The notes under the pieces are model-generated. The model made no database searches and was not told the DNA's origin. It saw only the letters and a program-made list of their open reading frames with translations. Positions 16,706-48,049 of a stretch of DNA of 64,000 nt are shown here, piece by piece; within the stretch, counting starts at the first letter, position 1; the number at the start of each line of letters is the position of its first letter. Made by a program: the position numbers and the translations under genes. Source of the stretch: Stichopus chloronotus (taxonomy: Eukaryota > Echinodermata > Holothuroidea > Aspidochirotida > Stichopodidae); contig CM037840.1 of the NCBI GenBank assembly GCA_021234535.1, positions 4,102,835 through 4,166,834 of the forward strand, given 5' to 3'.

Positions 16706-19597
16706 TGTACAAACAAATAACAATACACAACACATATATATAAAAAAACAAAAGACTGCATTCATGCATACTGCAAACAGAATGTTGACTGCAGCTAGAC
16801 TGCTGTGGAGGAAGCATGTTTTACAGTTGTGACAACAGCTTCTTCGATATCAAGTAAAAAAGTTGATTGAAACAGTTGTAGATCATGTACTTGTCATAAT
16901 TAATTTATACTTCCCTTACAGTTTTGTGTCAAAACAGTGGTGCTACCAGTGCTATTGACAATCATGATGGTGAGCATGTAAAACGAAGAAAACTAAAGTT
17001 ATCTTTCTAGAGTTGGAAATGTAATGTTGAAGGACGGTCATATATACGACAAATCATATTGCGTGTTTTTGTTTATTTTAGTGCACTGTCTGAATGTTTC
17101 TTTGACTAACTTTTTTCAGGACTAACAACATGCTTTCATAAAATTGCAAATGTCTTAAATAAAAATCTGTAATAGGTATCATGATTATTCTTGATGTCGA
17201 TGAAATTGTACCCGTTGAGTTAGCTTGACGTGTGTATGTGTGTGTGTGTATGTTACACCTTCCTTGTAAACACAAACAGAAGCTTGGATTGATGACCTAC
17301 GTAATATGTGTATGTGTCATATTGAGTTCAACCTAGTTTGTTTTTCATCAAATGTCAAAGGTCATTTGGGTTTAGCAGAAATGTGAACATTGTAAACACA
17401 ATTTTATCTCGATAACAGAATCTTGGACTGATGTCACATCTAGTATGATGATGTGCTATCTTGAGTAGATGAACCCTATAGTCTTTGGTAGATGCCAAAG
17501 TTCAATGTAGATCAAAGTGGTAGGACCAAGTCAACACAACTCAAGAATGCAGGGGAGGGTTGATATCGTATTCAACATTTATCAATTATATCTAGGTCAA
17601 GATCCGATTATTGTTGATTGAGGGGAAACTATGAAAACGCAAAATTGAGGAAGGTAAGCTTGTGTTGATTTCATGCACAGTGGGAAGGTAGACAAGAACT
17701 TTAATAGAATACTTGATGTGTGTCGTGTCTTTTATTGAATTTCATGTCATGTTGGTTTAACCAATTTCTTGGCTTATGTATCAATTACTCTAAGCAGTAA
17801 CTGTTCTAGATCATCAAAACTTCATGTCATTTTCTAATTGTTTTTGTTTTGTAGGACTCCCTCGGGAAGAAACATGAATCATATAGATTTATGTGGGAAT
17901 TGGATGTGGTCCACTCTGTTCCTCTGACTAGATTCTGTGCAGAACTTTACATCCACCGACGGTTGGTTGTACAGTCAACATGTTCATGCCCCATTGTACA
18001 GAGGGTACGGCACATGTGGTTCTTTGTGTCAGCCTTATAGCGCGATTTACGGTTGTACCAGGGATGTGAAATTATACCTAACTTTCCGACACATCGTAAT
18101 TCCCCAAGGGAGGGTTGTGTGTTGTCAAATAATGTTGTATCAAATAGTGATTATTATTCTGAGAGTTAAGTGTGGATTTCTCAATACTTTCTCTAGCGAG
18201 TGTTTCTTACACTCAAGTGTGTGTTTCAATTTAGTGACCATGAATTGCTATATCTGTGTGCAAAACTACTTTAAATGAATTGTCTAACGGTGATAAATTG
18301 AGATTGGTGTCATATACTCACGATACACTGACGATAATGTTACCAAATAATAATGCTAAATCTAATAGCAAACTGCGAACGAAACGGATTTATTGTATAC
18401 TGGCAGTACAAATACACATACGTCAAGGAGAGTGACTGTGCCCAATTATACATCGATATAATTACAAGCAAGCAAGGAGTGTGCTCAAACAAGTGATCAC
18501 GTGAATTCAGAGTATGTCTCAAAGAACTCTCCTACATGTGTAACATAAATCTAGACCAATGTTACACTCTGTGATAACATTTCTCATGCTCAACGAATGA
18601 AAATGCTTATGGACAGCTAAATTATTCAAGAATGAAATTTAATAATTATAATTATATTTAATAATTGATGAAAATAAGTCAAAAACAAAATCGCATAATG
18701 AGTCTGACAGAGGTTGTAGGGGTTCCCTCTGTGTATGGCTCTGTGAGAAAAAAAAAATCGAGCAAAGCGCCCCACCATTTCCTATTTTATCTTGTCTTCA
18801 CTTGGTAATTATGTACCACACTGTCTGCGGTGTCCTTTTCAAACGACTTTGGCCCCATAACTCGGCACATGACACAGTGAAAGAACTACAATATTCTATC
18901 GAAACCATAATATATTTACCTCTCATTCAAATGACTCTAGGAATACCTCACGATTGGCACGATGGCACCATTGATTGCTTGTATACACAGCTCTACTTTA
19001 AAACAGGTTACAAAAAATGGCTGTAATCTTGACACTCAAAAAATATTTTTCCAGTCTTTGTTTGGACTTCGCTCTAGAACAACTACAAGTAAATCCCAGT
19101 TACGCAGAAAGAATACGATCTTACTTCATACTATCATTGGAAGTTCACAAATGTCTACAGTGAATGCCCATGAAACAATATCGTTGCATATATTAGGTTA
19201 TATGCCATACATGTTGCTGTCTCCGCTGATTTCAAGTTCAGATAATAGAAGAGAAAATGAAATTAAAGACTCACCGCAAAGTTTGACATTAAAATAGGAA
19301 TAGTGAGTGCCAAATTAAACACGGAATAATACCCTAAATTTTACATTAACAGAGCCTTATTTTACTCCATCTGTACAACAGCCTGAATTAAGGCTAACTA
19401 ATATATTACAACATGACACTTGTTTGACTTTCAATCTCCTTAACTAAGGATAGACTTGAAGGTGTCACATGTACGTACCATACAAAAACGATATATGGAA
19501 TGAGACAACTACAAATTAGACGTAATTAACATTTTGCTATTTCTAAACATTGAAACTAATAGTGTTGTAACACCATACATCGCGGTGTACATTCGTT
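16706..19597. other. Intergenic DNA and probable 3' UTR of gene B
   Basis: No recognisable protein is encoded. A 113-codon plus-strand ORF at 17937-18278 has no motif I know. On the minus strand AATAAA occurs at 18394-18389, about 1.2 kb after the gene B stop codon, and could be its polyadenylation signal. No closer AATAAA was noticed. Confidence 0.4.
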
Positions 19598-36835
<17,238 letters not shown>

Positions 36836-36904
36836 GGTAAAACTCCCGTATCTCTTCACTCACCCTTTGTCTGGCTTTAATCGTGAAAGTGAAGACACTC
36901 TTCA

Positions 36905-36945
36905 GGCATTATCCCAATGTATTTAGTTGTGTGTCATCACACGTT
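36905..36945 (-). promoter_or_regulatory. Possible core promoter of CAP gene B
   Basis: TAAATACATT (36925-36916) takes the place of the TAAATATATT seen in copy A, about 85 bases before the ATG. It is a weaker TATA match. Expression of the two genes could differ, but this is position-based inference only. Confidence 0.25.
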
Positions 36946-38825
36946 CTTTTCTTCTTAACATACTTATCAAGACTTACGGTTGAGATCTCTCGACCCAATG
37001 AGCGAGCACCTTAATGCACGGCTCTGAGATAATGATTGCACTCAATACGCTGGTCTTGCAAATACTGGATTCAGTTGAAGAATGTAATAACTTCCAATTG
37101 ATAAATGCAGTAGTAGCAGACAGCAGGCAAAAGTACACGTTTAAAACATTTTTAGCCTGCAAACAATGTCCTTCTTTAAACAATACTATTAACAATCATT
37201 AGTCCGTTCTAGAATTGACAATAGTCCATGATCAAACATAATATCACAATTGAACAATCATTAAGAAAACTAAAAGAACAAAACGTCGTCTTTGGTCTCC
37301 AGGTGATGTAGCAAGGATTGGTACCTGCACAAACAAAAGAGAGTGATATGTTGTTCTAGCTCACTGTCACGTGCTTCAGTGCAAATGGCTTTTCATTATT
37401 CAAATAGATTTTGTTTTCTGTTCACTTTGTGTTTTATGAATGAAGACTTTTAACAGACTGTGAGATGATTAAATGCCTTTATTTCTGTCTTCATTCCTAT
37501 GTACTTTGTGTCTCCAGTTCCTCCAAAGCCCGTTGGTTCTGGCTATTCGCCCAAACATGTTCCTGCGAATAATTGCGATAATTTACACGAACGTCATCAT
37601 TCATTTGAAAATTACTAAATGCAGATAAATAATGTTCAACTAAAACTGAATAAACTAAATAATGTTCTCTGAGTGTCCAGCATTACAAGCATAAAATGTG
37701 ATTCATTTATCATGGACCACCGCAAATAACTTAAGCAGATACAAAGGTTTTCTTAACTTTCTGAGTTTGTTGCTAAGCTGCTAAGAATGTTACCAGCATT
37801 CCTTTTTCCTTTATCGTTCGTAATGATGATATCAAAAACATGTGGTACACGACAAATATCAACTAGAGTTTACTGCACTCCTGACCAGCATTCCCTATTC
37901 TCTAGATGCTGGAAATGTTTTGAAAAAGCATTTTACTCATACTTGTCCGGCTATGAGACAAATAAAAAGAACTTCAATTCTCCCTTAAAAAAATGAGTCG
38001 ACGAACACAATTTCTTTCATTTGTTGCTCTTTAACCCAATTATGAATGGTAAGATGCTCAAATTAGTTCCAACTAGTATATTTTTCTCTTAAGTCGCATA
38101 CACTGTATTTGATGGTAGTTATTAAAGAATTGTGAAACGTATTGGTTTGCATTGTTTTTATAATTATACTAAGTTTTGTTCTTCTGCAATTGAAACAATT
38201 GACATATATTATTCATGACATCATGCCCAGTATTTTGTATCCTGTAAGGTTACATGGTGCCCACCATTGCGCATGCACTTTTGACAGGAAAATAATGACA
38301 CCTTGTTCAAATATTTAGTGAATTTAGATTGTTCAAATTGTAAAAAATATGTTAAATCTTTAATGAATTTACTACTAAAACAGAAAGTTGTCGGAAGTAC
38401 CTTTTTCTAGTACTGATTTTGTTGCACATGCAAGTCATTATAGCCAAGTGTACCCCAGAAGGTAACGTGTGATGGTGCTCGTAGTAAACACAAGACATGG
38501 ATGAATGCTGTTATTGTTGTTGAACAAACACACAATGTAATAATTTTTGAGGCACTCTCTGAGTATAAATTTTCTGTGTATTTACCTCATAGAGCATGCA
38601 ATTAAAATGGCAGTTGTGCATGTACTAGGCATTTTAAACAACACTGAGACTAGTATTCATTGGGGCAGTTGCTGAAATTTGTTCGAAGTGATATACAGTA
38701 GTAATTTTGTACACTTTATAGCCAAACGTAGTGCTTCTGACAAACAGGTGACATGGATCACTACCGAGTGTTTTTCACTAAAACATTGATTTGTGTTCTT
38801 CTTAGCTACTCCTATTTTCTATTAC

Positions 38826-38855
38826 CATCATCATCATCATCATCATCATCATCAT

Positions 38856-38906
<51 letters not shown>

Positions 38907-38907
38907 T
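38826..38907. repeat. (ATC)n microsatellite, copy B
   Basis: About 27 units with one AATC interruption, the expanded counterpart of 7087-7134. Confidence 0.95.
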
Positions 38908-39479
38908 ATGCTCATCATTATGTAATAAGACGTGGTTGACCATAATTCACCTCGGCGAGGACAAAGAGCCCAAGGGCACTGAGTTGTTCCTTGCACAGAA
39001 GTAAACAAAGGAGCATTTTGCATGATATCGTACAATATCCCATATGTCCTATTTCTGACCATGACCCCTCATATTCTGAAAATTCCAAAGTTACCTTAAT
39101 GCTAATGTGACATAATATCTGTAGAAAAAGAAACATATTTAATGATTTTATAACATGGCCCACATGTCGCGTTTCGGACTTTGGACCCTAAAAATGACAA
39201 ACACCCAGGTGGAACCACTCCCATAGTACTAATTTGACCAACCTTCAGCAATGTTACATACAGTCTGTGAGAGAAGAAGTATTTTGAAAGATTCCTTTTG
39301 TGCATGGACGGACTACATCTTTCAAAGAAAGAAAATGACAGTACTAGTAACTACTTTGAAAAGCAACGGGATTGGCATAAACACAATTGAAAAAAGAAAA
39401 TTAATTATATTTGAAAATTAACGGTTCTTACAGCAAGCGCTACATGAAGAATATTAAACAGCAGAGGTATCGTGGCAGA

Positions 39480-40800
39480 AATAATCACCCTAAAACCTAT
39501 TTCTTTTCCGAAATGTTTTGAACGGTACGATGAAAAGCGTGACGTATAAGGAACTTGTGGACATGAAACTTCAATGGTTTTACTTCTTGTATACGCATGC
39601 AATCACTTTAAAGTAAAGTTCTCTATTTCGTAATTATCGACTTTATCCAAGTTTGACTTACTACCGTTCAAGGATGGTCCACTGACAACATCCAGTAGTA
39701 GCGAGTTCCAAAAGCCAATATTACACTGGATAAAAAAAAACAACTTTTGAATAACATTCTTATTGCAACGAGCTTAAAAATTTCAGATGATGTTCGCGAG
39801 TGCTTGCACTCACAGCTCTCTGAAAAAGCTGATTATTACCAAGCAAACCACTATTCATATCTTACATTGTCTTCTATATGTAGGACAAGGCAAGCTCAAC
39901 TTGCGTAATCTATCAGGATAACTGAAGCAACTAAATCCAGGAATCAGTCTGGTTGCACCTCTCTGTACAGGTTTAATGTCATCAACATTTCTCTAGATAA
40001 AGGGCTTGTAGGAACGCCCGTACTCGGTAATGGATTTATATAACGAAGTAAAGAGTTACTTTCCAGAAAGCGAAAAGTTCTTATGATGATACTCAAAACT
40101 CCACTTGCCTTGACAATAGCACCAGCAATAAGATCACGAAAGGTAATCTTATGTCAACAAACACACGAAGATCATTTTGACAAGAATTTTTCTCATGCTT
40201 ATGCCTATCACCGCAAGATCCTTCATAGAGTAAAGTTGGAGGAGGTCCACCCAACCGAAGAATGACTTGTCCGAGTGGGAGTAATTGAAATTGCCAATAA
40301 TAGACCAATTGAAAAGTCTTGTTAATTGAGTGTAACAAGTCACAATCAACCAATTTCTTTGAAAAGTGTATTTTAGTCAGCAAACATTTTTATCCCATAC
40401 ACTGGGAAGTAACATCGGTAAATCATTAATGTAGACCAAAGAACCGAGTGGGATCCAAAACACTACCTTTAGGTATATCGCTCTTAAAGGAATTCTCCAC
40501 CAACAAGAAAACTCAACATAACATGTGAGATTCTTTACCGTTCTATCAGTGAAACATAACTGTTTTACCAGAGGAAGCTTCTTTAGATGTGAAATAACGC
40601 TTTGAAAGTTGGACTTCAGCACGAGCCTGAAAATGTGTGATGCAGAAGTGACAAATACTGTTTTCCATCTTTTGCACTCTTCCTGTTTCTTGGCAAGATC
40701 TTGGAAGTAAAAACTCTTTCGTTCAGAGGTAATAAAAACCCTATGAATGTCTACATTCTGTCTGCATTCACTAAGATACATTCAGTGAGATACTAACACA
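39480..40800 (-). mobile_element. Fossil CR1/jockey-like LINE, copy B (longer remnant)
   Basis: Scattered minus-strand frames give GSVLDPTRFF and INDLPMLLP (RT motif B region, about 40460-40400). Then come VDCDLLHSINKTF, VILRLGG and PPPTLLYEG, DLRVFVDI, and DDIKPVQRGATRLIPGFS (about 40000-39930). This is the usual order in CR1/jockey RT and its C-terminal domain. Many stops. The same fossil at 7930-8655 is shorter, which shows the element was present before duplication and later cut in copy A. Confidence 0.75.
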
Positions 40801-41904
40801 CTAAACGCATGAAACCATGGTAGCTGTTATTGTGAAAGACAATTTAATTGCTGCTTATATTTAAGACCCACCAAACCAAGGGAAAGTAAAGCTGTGTAAT
40901 TAGCTCAAAGGTATTTTTATCCTTTATTCGTCGGTACCAGTCCAATATCATTCATAGAGCAACGTCATTTAAGTCTAATCCTTAAACAATTAGATAGCTC
41001 CGAACAAAGCTTTTACAGGTAGGTCTATGCCACTCCCTGATGAAACAAAGGTTTTATCACCAAATAAGAGATCAGAACAGTACTGTAACGTAACAGCGTG
41101 ATATAAAAATCAAAGGTAATGTTCAATCTACAGGTGGCGGTACTACGCCACAACCGATAGATTTCTAACAACAGGCTCGCGCACCGAATATTTACTAAAA
41201 TAATTCATTTTGCGAATTCTTTGAGATATTTCTTGCTAACGAGCAAGATTTCTACAATAAGGTTTGCATCTTTTTAAGAGACATGAGAAGCGATGGTGGA
41301 ATATTCCCTTAATAACAGACTGTTTAATAAGAGACTGTTTACGTGTTGAAGGTGCAAATGGATACGCAACAACAGTACGCATACCCTATACTGCACTGTA
41401 TCAGTACTGCCGCGAATGCACGTGTACAAACAAAAGGTTTCCTGTAGTGTACGCTTCCGGTACGTGCGGCCAGTACAGTTAAGTTGTTCGCGCTAAAATT
41501 AATTGAATTGTTCAGTTATGCAGGAGGCAAAGCTATGTGGAGACAAGGCGAATTCGTATTTTAATCTTATCGTAATATTTTAGATAATGCACTTCTAATA
41601 TTATTTATCAGTACTACTTGACTATAGTGAACTTTTTTGTGTGGTTAAAGTTTGCAGAAAAGTGTTATTTTTGTAATTGTAACGTTAGATTTCTCAAAGT
41701 TTGGTGTCAATTCAGTTCGGCAAGTTTTTAACTGTCTAGCCTAAGGTTGTAACTTACTTAATAATGTTAGGCTATATCCTAGCGACATAGGCTATACTTA
41801 ATTAGTACAGACCACAGTGTATTGGATTCAGCATGGGCCATATTGTGGTTTTGAATAAGATTATTAGCCGACTTTTGTACTGTAATTTGTCTTAACTGTT
41901 GCAA

Positions 41905-42118
41905 ATGGACATTCTGGAACTTGGAATGGAACTTCCCAAGTTTGAGCGTTTCTTGGTAGATGGTGTAAGGTCAGTTGCTGAGGTAGCACTAGCAGATATC
42001 AAGCGGTTTCAGCCTAAAGTAAAGATGTCAAAGACTTTCCACCAGAAAAGGCCTATTGGATATTATGGTACAGTGAAAAATCTGATGAAGAGGATTTCTA
42101 CAAAGCACAAATACTCAA
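41905..42118 (+). CDS. Candidate first exon of an unknown gene
   Basis: An ATG opens 71 codons (MDILELGMELPKFERF, later RPIGYYGTVKNLMKR) that end at a strong donor CTCAA|GTAAGTAGG. Composition is protein-like: charged, amphipathic and not AT-simple, unlike neighbouring ORFs. I recognise no domain. A possible partner is at 43313-43390 after TTTCTGTGAACAG, and AATAAA occurs near 43540. The pairing is speculative. The segment exists only in copy B because copy A has lost it. Confidence 0.35.
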
Positions 42119-42119
42119 G

Positions 42120-45100
42120 TAAGTAGGTTATCGAAATGGGTACAATTATTTTCCGCCTGTTAGTGTTACTTTAATATTTGACAGTTTGATTTTTTTTCTT
42201 TTTTTACAAAGCACTGGGGAACATTCTGTGTCTTAGTGCGTATAGCATAAGTAATGTGTGAATGTAGGCATAATATAATCTTGTGTTGAATCAATGTAGA
42301 ATTCTATTTTTGATAGGTCTAACGTACAGCCTGCAATTTCAGTTTTTTCTTTGCAATAGGCTTGTTAGGCCTTAGTTTTGAACTATTTTGGGGTTTTAAT
42401 TGTTTTAATCTATCAGGTTTTGAATTTGGTTTCCATTTTGAAGTTTGCCTCGTTCTGATTTTCATATTATAAATTTCATCTTTACTCGATTTTATTAGTG
42501 ACAAGTCTTTTTCTTTTTTGTCTGTGGCTGTACTTATGTGCACCTTGCCCCCAAGTATTGTGGTCGCCCCAAAAGTCAGAGGAAGGAAACAGTGTTAGGG
42601 GGTCTACAACTTTTGTAAGAAAATCAATTTAAATGGCATTGCTCCTTTTTTTTTTGGAATGTTGGGATAACAAACAATTTTTCAAATTTTTGCCTGAATC
42701 CGTTACAAAAGTCATATTTGCTTTTAGATAAAAGATGTTCTCAAGGGGTATTTCACAAGAATAAATTTTAAGAACTCATACACCTGAGGGCTTATACACC
42801 TGTTACTTGTTAAAACAAGGGACGCAGTACACTCTCAGTTTATGTATTCCATGCTGTGCCCCATAATTCCATGCGGTAACGAATTACCAAACTTGCTTAT
42901 TGAAAAGATATTAGAAATACACTCTACCTGTAAAGGAGAGGAAATGAAAATGTCTTGAAGTTTTGTATGGTCATAAAAATCATTGCCAATTGATTTTGCC
43001 TTTAAATTCACTATTGCCTGAAAAAGGGTAATTGCACCAACCGCCCAGTCTCCATGTTTTCCCACTGCTTCAGTGTGTAAAAGGCAAATTTTTGATATCT
43101 TGCCCATGCATTACTTCATTGTTTCGTCCTAAAAATGGTGCTATTGGTCTTTGAATGTCAAAATATGTCTTTCCTTACAGTATGTAGGAATTGTGAGTGA
43201 TCACTTTTTTTTATTTTTCATTTTTTGTATTCTTTGTTTTTTGCTTATTTGTTTATCAAGTATTGCAACTCTTAATTTCACATTTCTGGTGTTTCTGTGA
43301 ACAGTACTTACCTCAACATTTCTTGCCTTTCAAGTCCTGCCAGTACCAGCATGCCATGGAGAGGCTGTATTCAAGACTACAAATAGTTATTTTTTCACAT
43401 ATTCAAGTCTGAACATAGTTTATTATATATATATTTTAAATATTTGGTGCATTAGACTTTCATTAGTTGTCATATTTTTACATAATCCTAAGTACTTAAC
43501 CCTTATTGTACTTTTTTTATTGGATGAGCCTTGGAAGAAATAAAGCTTTTTACAGTCATAAAAGATGTTTACTGAATTCAGATTTCCTCGCAATTGAACA
43601 AGGCTTTCCGACACTGCTGGGATGGGGGGGGGGTATTTTCAGCTGAAACATTTGTGCCAAAATGTAAAACAGGATGCATGATTCAATTATATGACTTTTT
43701 TTATATGACGTATTATCTCAAGCCATCTGATTTTTTTTTTTTTTTCATGGATGGAATTTCCTCATGATTAAAAAATTGCGGACATAAGATCCCTATTTAA
43801 AGGCTGGATACATGCATCTTAGGACACACGCGAAGTCCCATTTCCGGTCATCTGGGGGGTTTGCAAAGCCCAAAATTTCCCAGTAAAAATTTTCTCCGGG
43901 CCGACTAATGGTAACGCTCCACTTAGTACTAGTGCCAGCACTCACTGTCCCCTATATTGCTTTTCGTTAAACTGACTTACGCCATGGCTTACACCTCTTT
44001 TAGGGAAAAAATTAGAGCAGATGCCCCCTCCCCTTCCCTCACTTTCAATATGAAACCGACGTCCATCAGAACATCATGGTAACTATTTCCTAATCCAGCG
44101 AAATGCTCAATAAGAGCATCCTGGTCTTGGGTAAATAACAATTTCAGCCAAGAAGACTTCTGACTCTTTCTATGTCTAGTAGAGTGCGACAAAAAATGTC
44201 GCGTACACTAACAACAAAACTTGTAAAAAACTGGAGTCATTATTTACTGTCATTAAATAATGCTTCATACTGACCCTCAGGATTAATCTGACAAGAGGCA
44301 TGAAACCATAATTCTTACAACTCACCTGGATACCTTTTGTTGTCCTAATTAACACAAACCCTACAATCCGTCATTCATCACTACTTTTCTATCCTTATCT
44401 GCCTAAGAGGTTCTTGCTTTCCTTAAGGAAGCAGCTGAAGACATGATGATGAAAACAGTAGCATAACTTCGTATTAACGCAAAAAGAAAACTTGTGCTAA
44501 CTTCGCAAAAACTGCAAACAAAAACGCCCACATATTTCTGCTACATTTATGTACAACAAACTTACCAGTGTATGGACGCGACCAAACAGCAAAATAAAAT
44601 ATCCTCCAGTGAACACAATCAAACAAAAACAGCCAAATAGAAGCAAAAAGCAGCAAATCTGCTGCTGGTGGAAGAAAATAGAAGGTAGCAAAACGGGAAA
44701 AATAGTACGACGAGAGTAACCACGCATGTGTCTTGAACGGAAGTCAGACACAATATGAACAATGAACACATATAAGTCATACATAACATACGACCACATA
44801 CGATTAGCAAAATTGTAAAAGTGTGAGATCCTAACGAATTTAATTGAAGTCCTACAACACATATCAAGGCAGAAACTAAAACGGCTTTACTGTTAGTTTT
44901 TGAGTCGTTATACATATTTGCACAACATAAGGATAAGATTGTACTTGCACAATCTAGCTGGGAGATTCCCTGATCGAATAAGAAAAATATGACAACCACT
45001 AAAATATGGCACACCGCTTGGACGTTAAAACCGAAGGGTCAATCTTTTGAAACCCCGCTGTTAAAGTCGTACATGCGAAGAAGTTCAAATCCCGCATATA

Positions 45101-46085
45101 TACTGTACGTGTTTACTAATATTACCTCCAACTTCTTCCAACAGTGAAAGATAGTCGATTATGATAAAATCTAAAAATTGCAATGTGACCTTTGTGATAG
45201 CCTTACTACTAGGCGTTGTACATTTTCCCGTCACTGCATAGACATTTGTGTGCACATGTGACAGTTGAACGCATACTGTACCATACACACTTGTTACCCT
45301 ACGGATGTCAACTGTTATCAACAGTTGCAATACTGCACAGTTCTTAAGATTAAGAAACACTGAGCAACTAAGCAACTTATTTTACTGAATTACGACAAAA
45401 CACTAATATTGGCTCATTACTCACCACTTTCAGGCACTACCAACGCTGCTGTCCTGGAAAACCCACCACACAAAGTACACACACCCTTGTTTGTTTGTTT
45501 TATCGTACCTTCACTGCAACTCGATACACCTGCAAGCGATAAACATTGAATGACTGTTGTGATTCGAAATAGGTTTTATTTACGAGGTCTCATGAATACA
45601 AATTCTTGAGTGCAGTTCCTTAGGGTAAAAGAGAATGTACCAGACAGTACAGAGCTACCATTTGGTCAAGGGTGTGAGAGGCAAATGGATTACCGGCGTC
45701 CTTTTCAGCTTTTCACCAAAGAAATAAAGTAAATAAAGATAAGAATGAGACAAGAATGCAAGAGAAAGTAAAGAAAATGCAACTGTGAGTCTCTTGAGAC
45801 CCCCAAAAATCACAATCACAGTGACTGTGACTCCTGCACTGCTCAATGAAAAAGTGCGGAACTGAAGTGTTCTTCCCCATACAAATACTTGCCAGTGATC
45901 CAAGAATATGTGAATGAGAATACATAATTTATGACTTCTTCATCAGCTTAACCTATCGATATGTATTAACATTTTTATAGCTTTACTATTGCTCTCATTT
46001 ATTTGAGAAATTGGAAGTATGAGAAATTGGAAGTATGAGATCTCTGTTTCAAGGCAACATATGCAGCTTATAACACCCATTAAGT
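42120..46085. other. Non-coding flank of copy B
   Basis: Apart from the speculative exon above, no gene is supported. 43835-46085 aligns with 8690-12045 of copy A in pieces. A poly-G run lies at 43625-43633 and T-rich runs are common. Confidence 0.5.
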
Positions 46086-46139
46086 GCCATTTCCGGCCAT
46101 TTAGGGAGTTCGAAAAGCCACGCCCCTCACCAACAGATA

Positions 46140-46690
46140 GTGACGCTCCGCTTAGATAGTCCATATGGGTTCCTATATAGAGAGGTTGTGACAACTGGTT
46201 GTTTGACGCCATTTTGCCTCAAACTATGCCACGATAATGGTCCTGTGCAAGACATGATAACCAATCAAATTGCTGTTATACGTGTTTGTTTTTATCGGAT
46301 AGATACAGGTCATGTATCATCGTTTGACTAACTTGCATGCGCGTACATAGACTAACAATGTTCACGCAAGTGGAGGCAAATTTCTAAAATCGTAATCATC
46401 TCTATATAGAAACCCTACTGGTCCTTTCAGCACCCTACGGGTGTAGTCAGGTTTTTTGTGTGAGGGGCAAAATCAACTCATCGTCCCTACTTTTTACCAC
46501 CATCAAGGGGAAATGTACAAGGTGAAAGGGGTGTTGCCCTATAAAGACTTAATCCAGGATTCCAAATAAGTGAGTCCGCAGAAAGGCGAACGCAGCATGA
46601 GGAAAGGTCTAAGGGGATGGGGCACCCATTTCGCTTAAAAAGGATCATGTTTGTCTGGGTGCCGTCAGAGCTATCTAAACAGAGCGTCAC
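46140..46690. mobile_element. 551-bp element with terminal inverted repeats, copy-B specific
   Basis: GTGACGCTCCGCTTAGATAG (46140-46159) and the reverse complement of CTATCTAAACAGAGCGTCAC (46671-46690) agree at 18 of 20 positions. The inside has only two short ORFs that start in the arms. A non-autonomous DNA transposon is the simplest reading. No clear target duplication is visible at the ends. Confidence 0.55.
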
Positions 46691-47739
46691 AATCGGTTGT
46701 TACAAAGTAAAAACAAAATCTTTTTAAATCCTCCTGATGTCCAGAAACGGCGATTGCCGGATGTTCCACCCTGCATGTACCCAGCCCTGAAATAGGGATC
46801 TCATGCCTGCAATTTCTCAATTAGGCCTAATCAATAAGATAAAAATCAATGTAAGATAAATGGTAATATATATCAGATGGGTTGAGATAAAACAAGCATC
46901 ATAATGAATTATCCATCCGGTTTCCTTTATTCTTGGAACAGTTGGCAGATAGTAGGGAGAGGGGTGCTGATAATACCTTTAGCCCCACTCTTTCATTGGT
47001 CGTTAATGATCCATTTCTGAACTGAAAATAAAAAAGGAAAACTGGGGTAAGCGGTTGAAATTATCCAATGCAACAAATTGACGAAGAACCCAAATGACAT
47101 TTTAAGGGGGGATGGAACCGTCTTGCAAAACATGAGCTTGTTGCCTCTCACCAATTTTGAAACATTTCCAACTTAAATGGCGAACTTTTAGTAGCAGAGT
47201 TGACATAATTTAGTAGAACAGTTAACGTAATTTGAAGTAGTAACATGATATAATATTGGTTAGTATTGGCAATAGATTTAGTTTGCGTTGACATCCAATA
47301 GTTTTGGCGGATTTATTTATTTTTTTTTTTTTGTTAATTCAGCCTAGAGCTTAGGATTGGAAGAAAAAGAGGAACATTGTTTCTACAATCAGTTTAGGCC
47401 TATACCAGTTTTCCTCAACTCCATCAACTTATCATCCCTCCCTATTGTCTTCGTTCTTCTTTTTTTTATTCTTTATATTTCAACATCATCCATCGCGTTC
47501 CCAAAATTTCTGTGGGGAGGGAACTAGCTGATCACGCCACTCCCCCAATATCTTTAAAGAGCAGTTTGTAGGTTTTTCTATTAGACAGGGCCCCCTAAAA
47601 GCTACTTTCACCCCCTCTGAGTGAAAAGGTTAACTCTGCCAGACTACCATAGTAAAGATATGACTTTACCATTGTAAAGATATGATGAAAGAAACTGACA
47701 CTGTTTCAACCGACTCATAATATAATACCGTCGGACGTA

Positions 47740-47970
47740 CTTTCTAAATATGAATTTTCCTCTTAAACTAACCCATAGGGACGTGAAATGCCAGCTATGT
47801 ACGTACTAAGTGTATTTTAGACAAAACTGAGCGTGATATTTATAAATTATAAAGTGCATTGCTTACTTGCGACTTGCTTTAACTAATGCACTGTGATGCT
47901 AAATTAAATATGTGCTCTGCAATTATGACGGTGCCCACGATAAACAAGTGATATGGGTGAGGAATTTTAT
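47740..47970. repeat. Diverged copy of the 6.79-7.06 kb module
   Basis: GTACTTTCTAAATATGAATTTTC and the following GCCAGCTATGTACGTACTA, then ACAAGTGATATGGGTGA, parallel bases 6790-6990 of copy A with many changes and deletions. It sits inside the 5-kb block that copy A lacks. Confidence 0.5.
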
Positions 47971-47989
47971 ATTAGGAATTTATGTAGGA

Positions 47990-48045
47990 ATTATAACAAT
48001 AATTAATAATAATAATAGTAATAATAGTGATAATAATAATGAATG
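47990..48045. repeat. (AAT)n-like tract before the LINE fragment
   Basis: ATAATTAATAATAATAATAGTAATAA and similar units directly precede the LINE remnant at 48050. Confidence 0.85.
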
Positions 48046-48049
48046 AAAG

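Noticed and set aside
17937..18278. 113-codon plus-strand ORF with several cysteines
   Set aside because: No motif, no convincing splice sites, and the ending is AT-rich and low in complexity.
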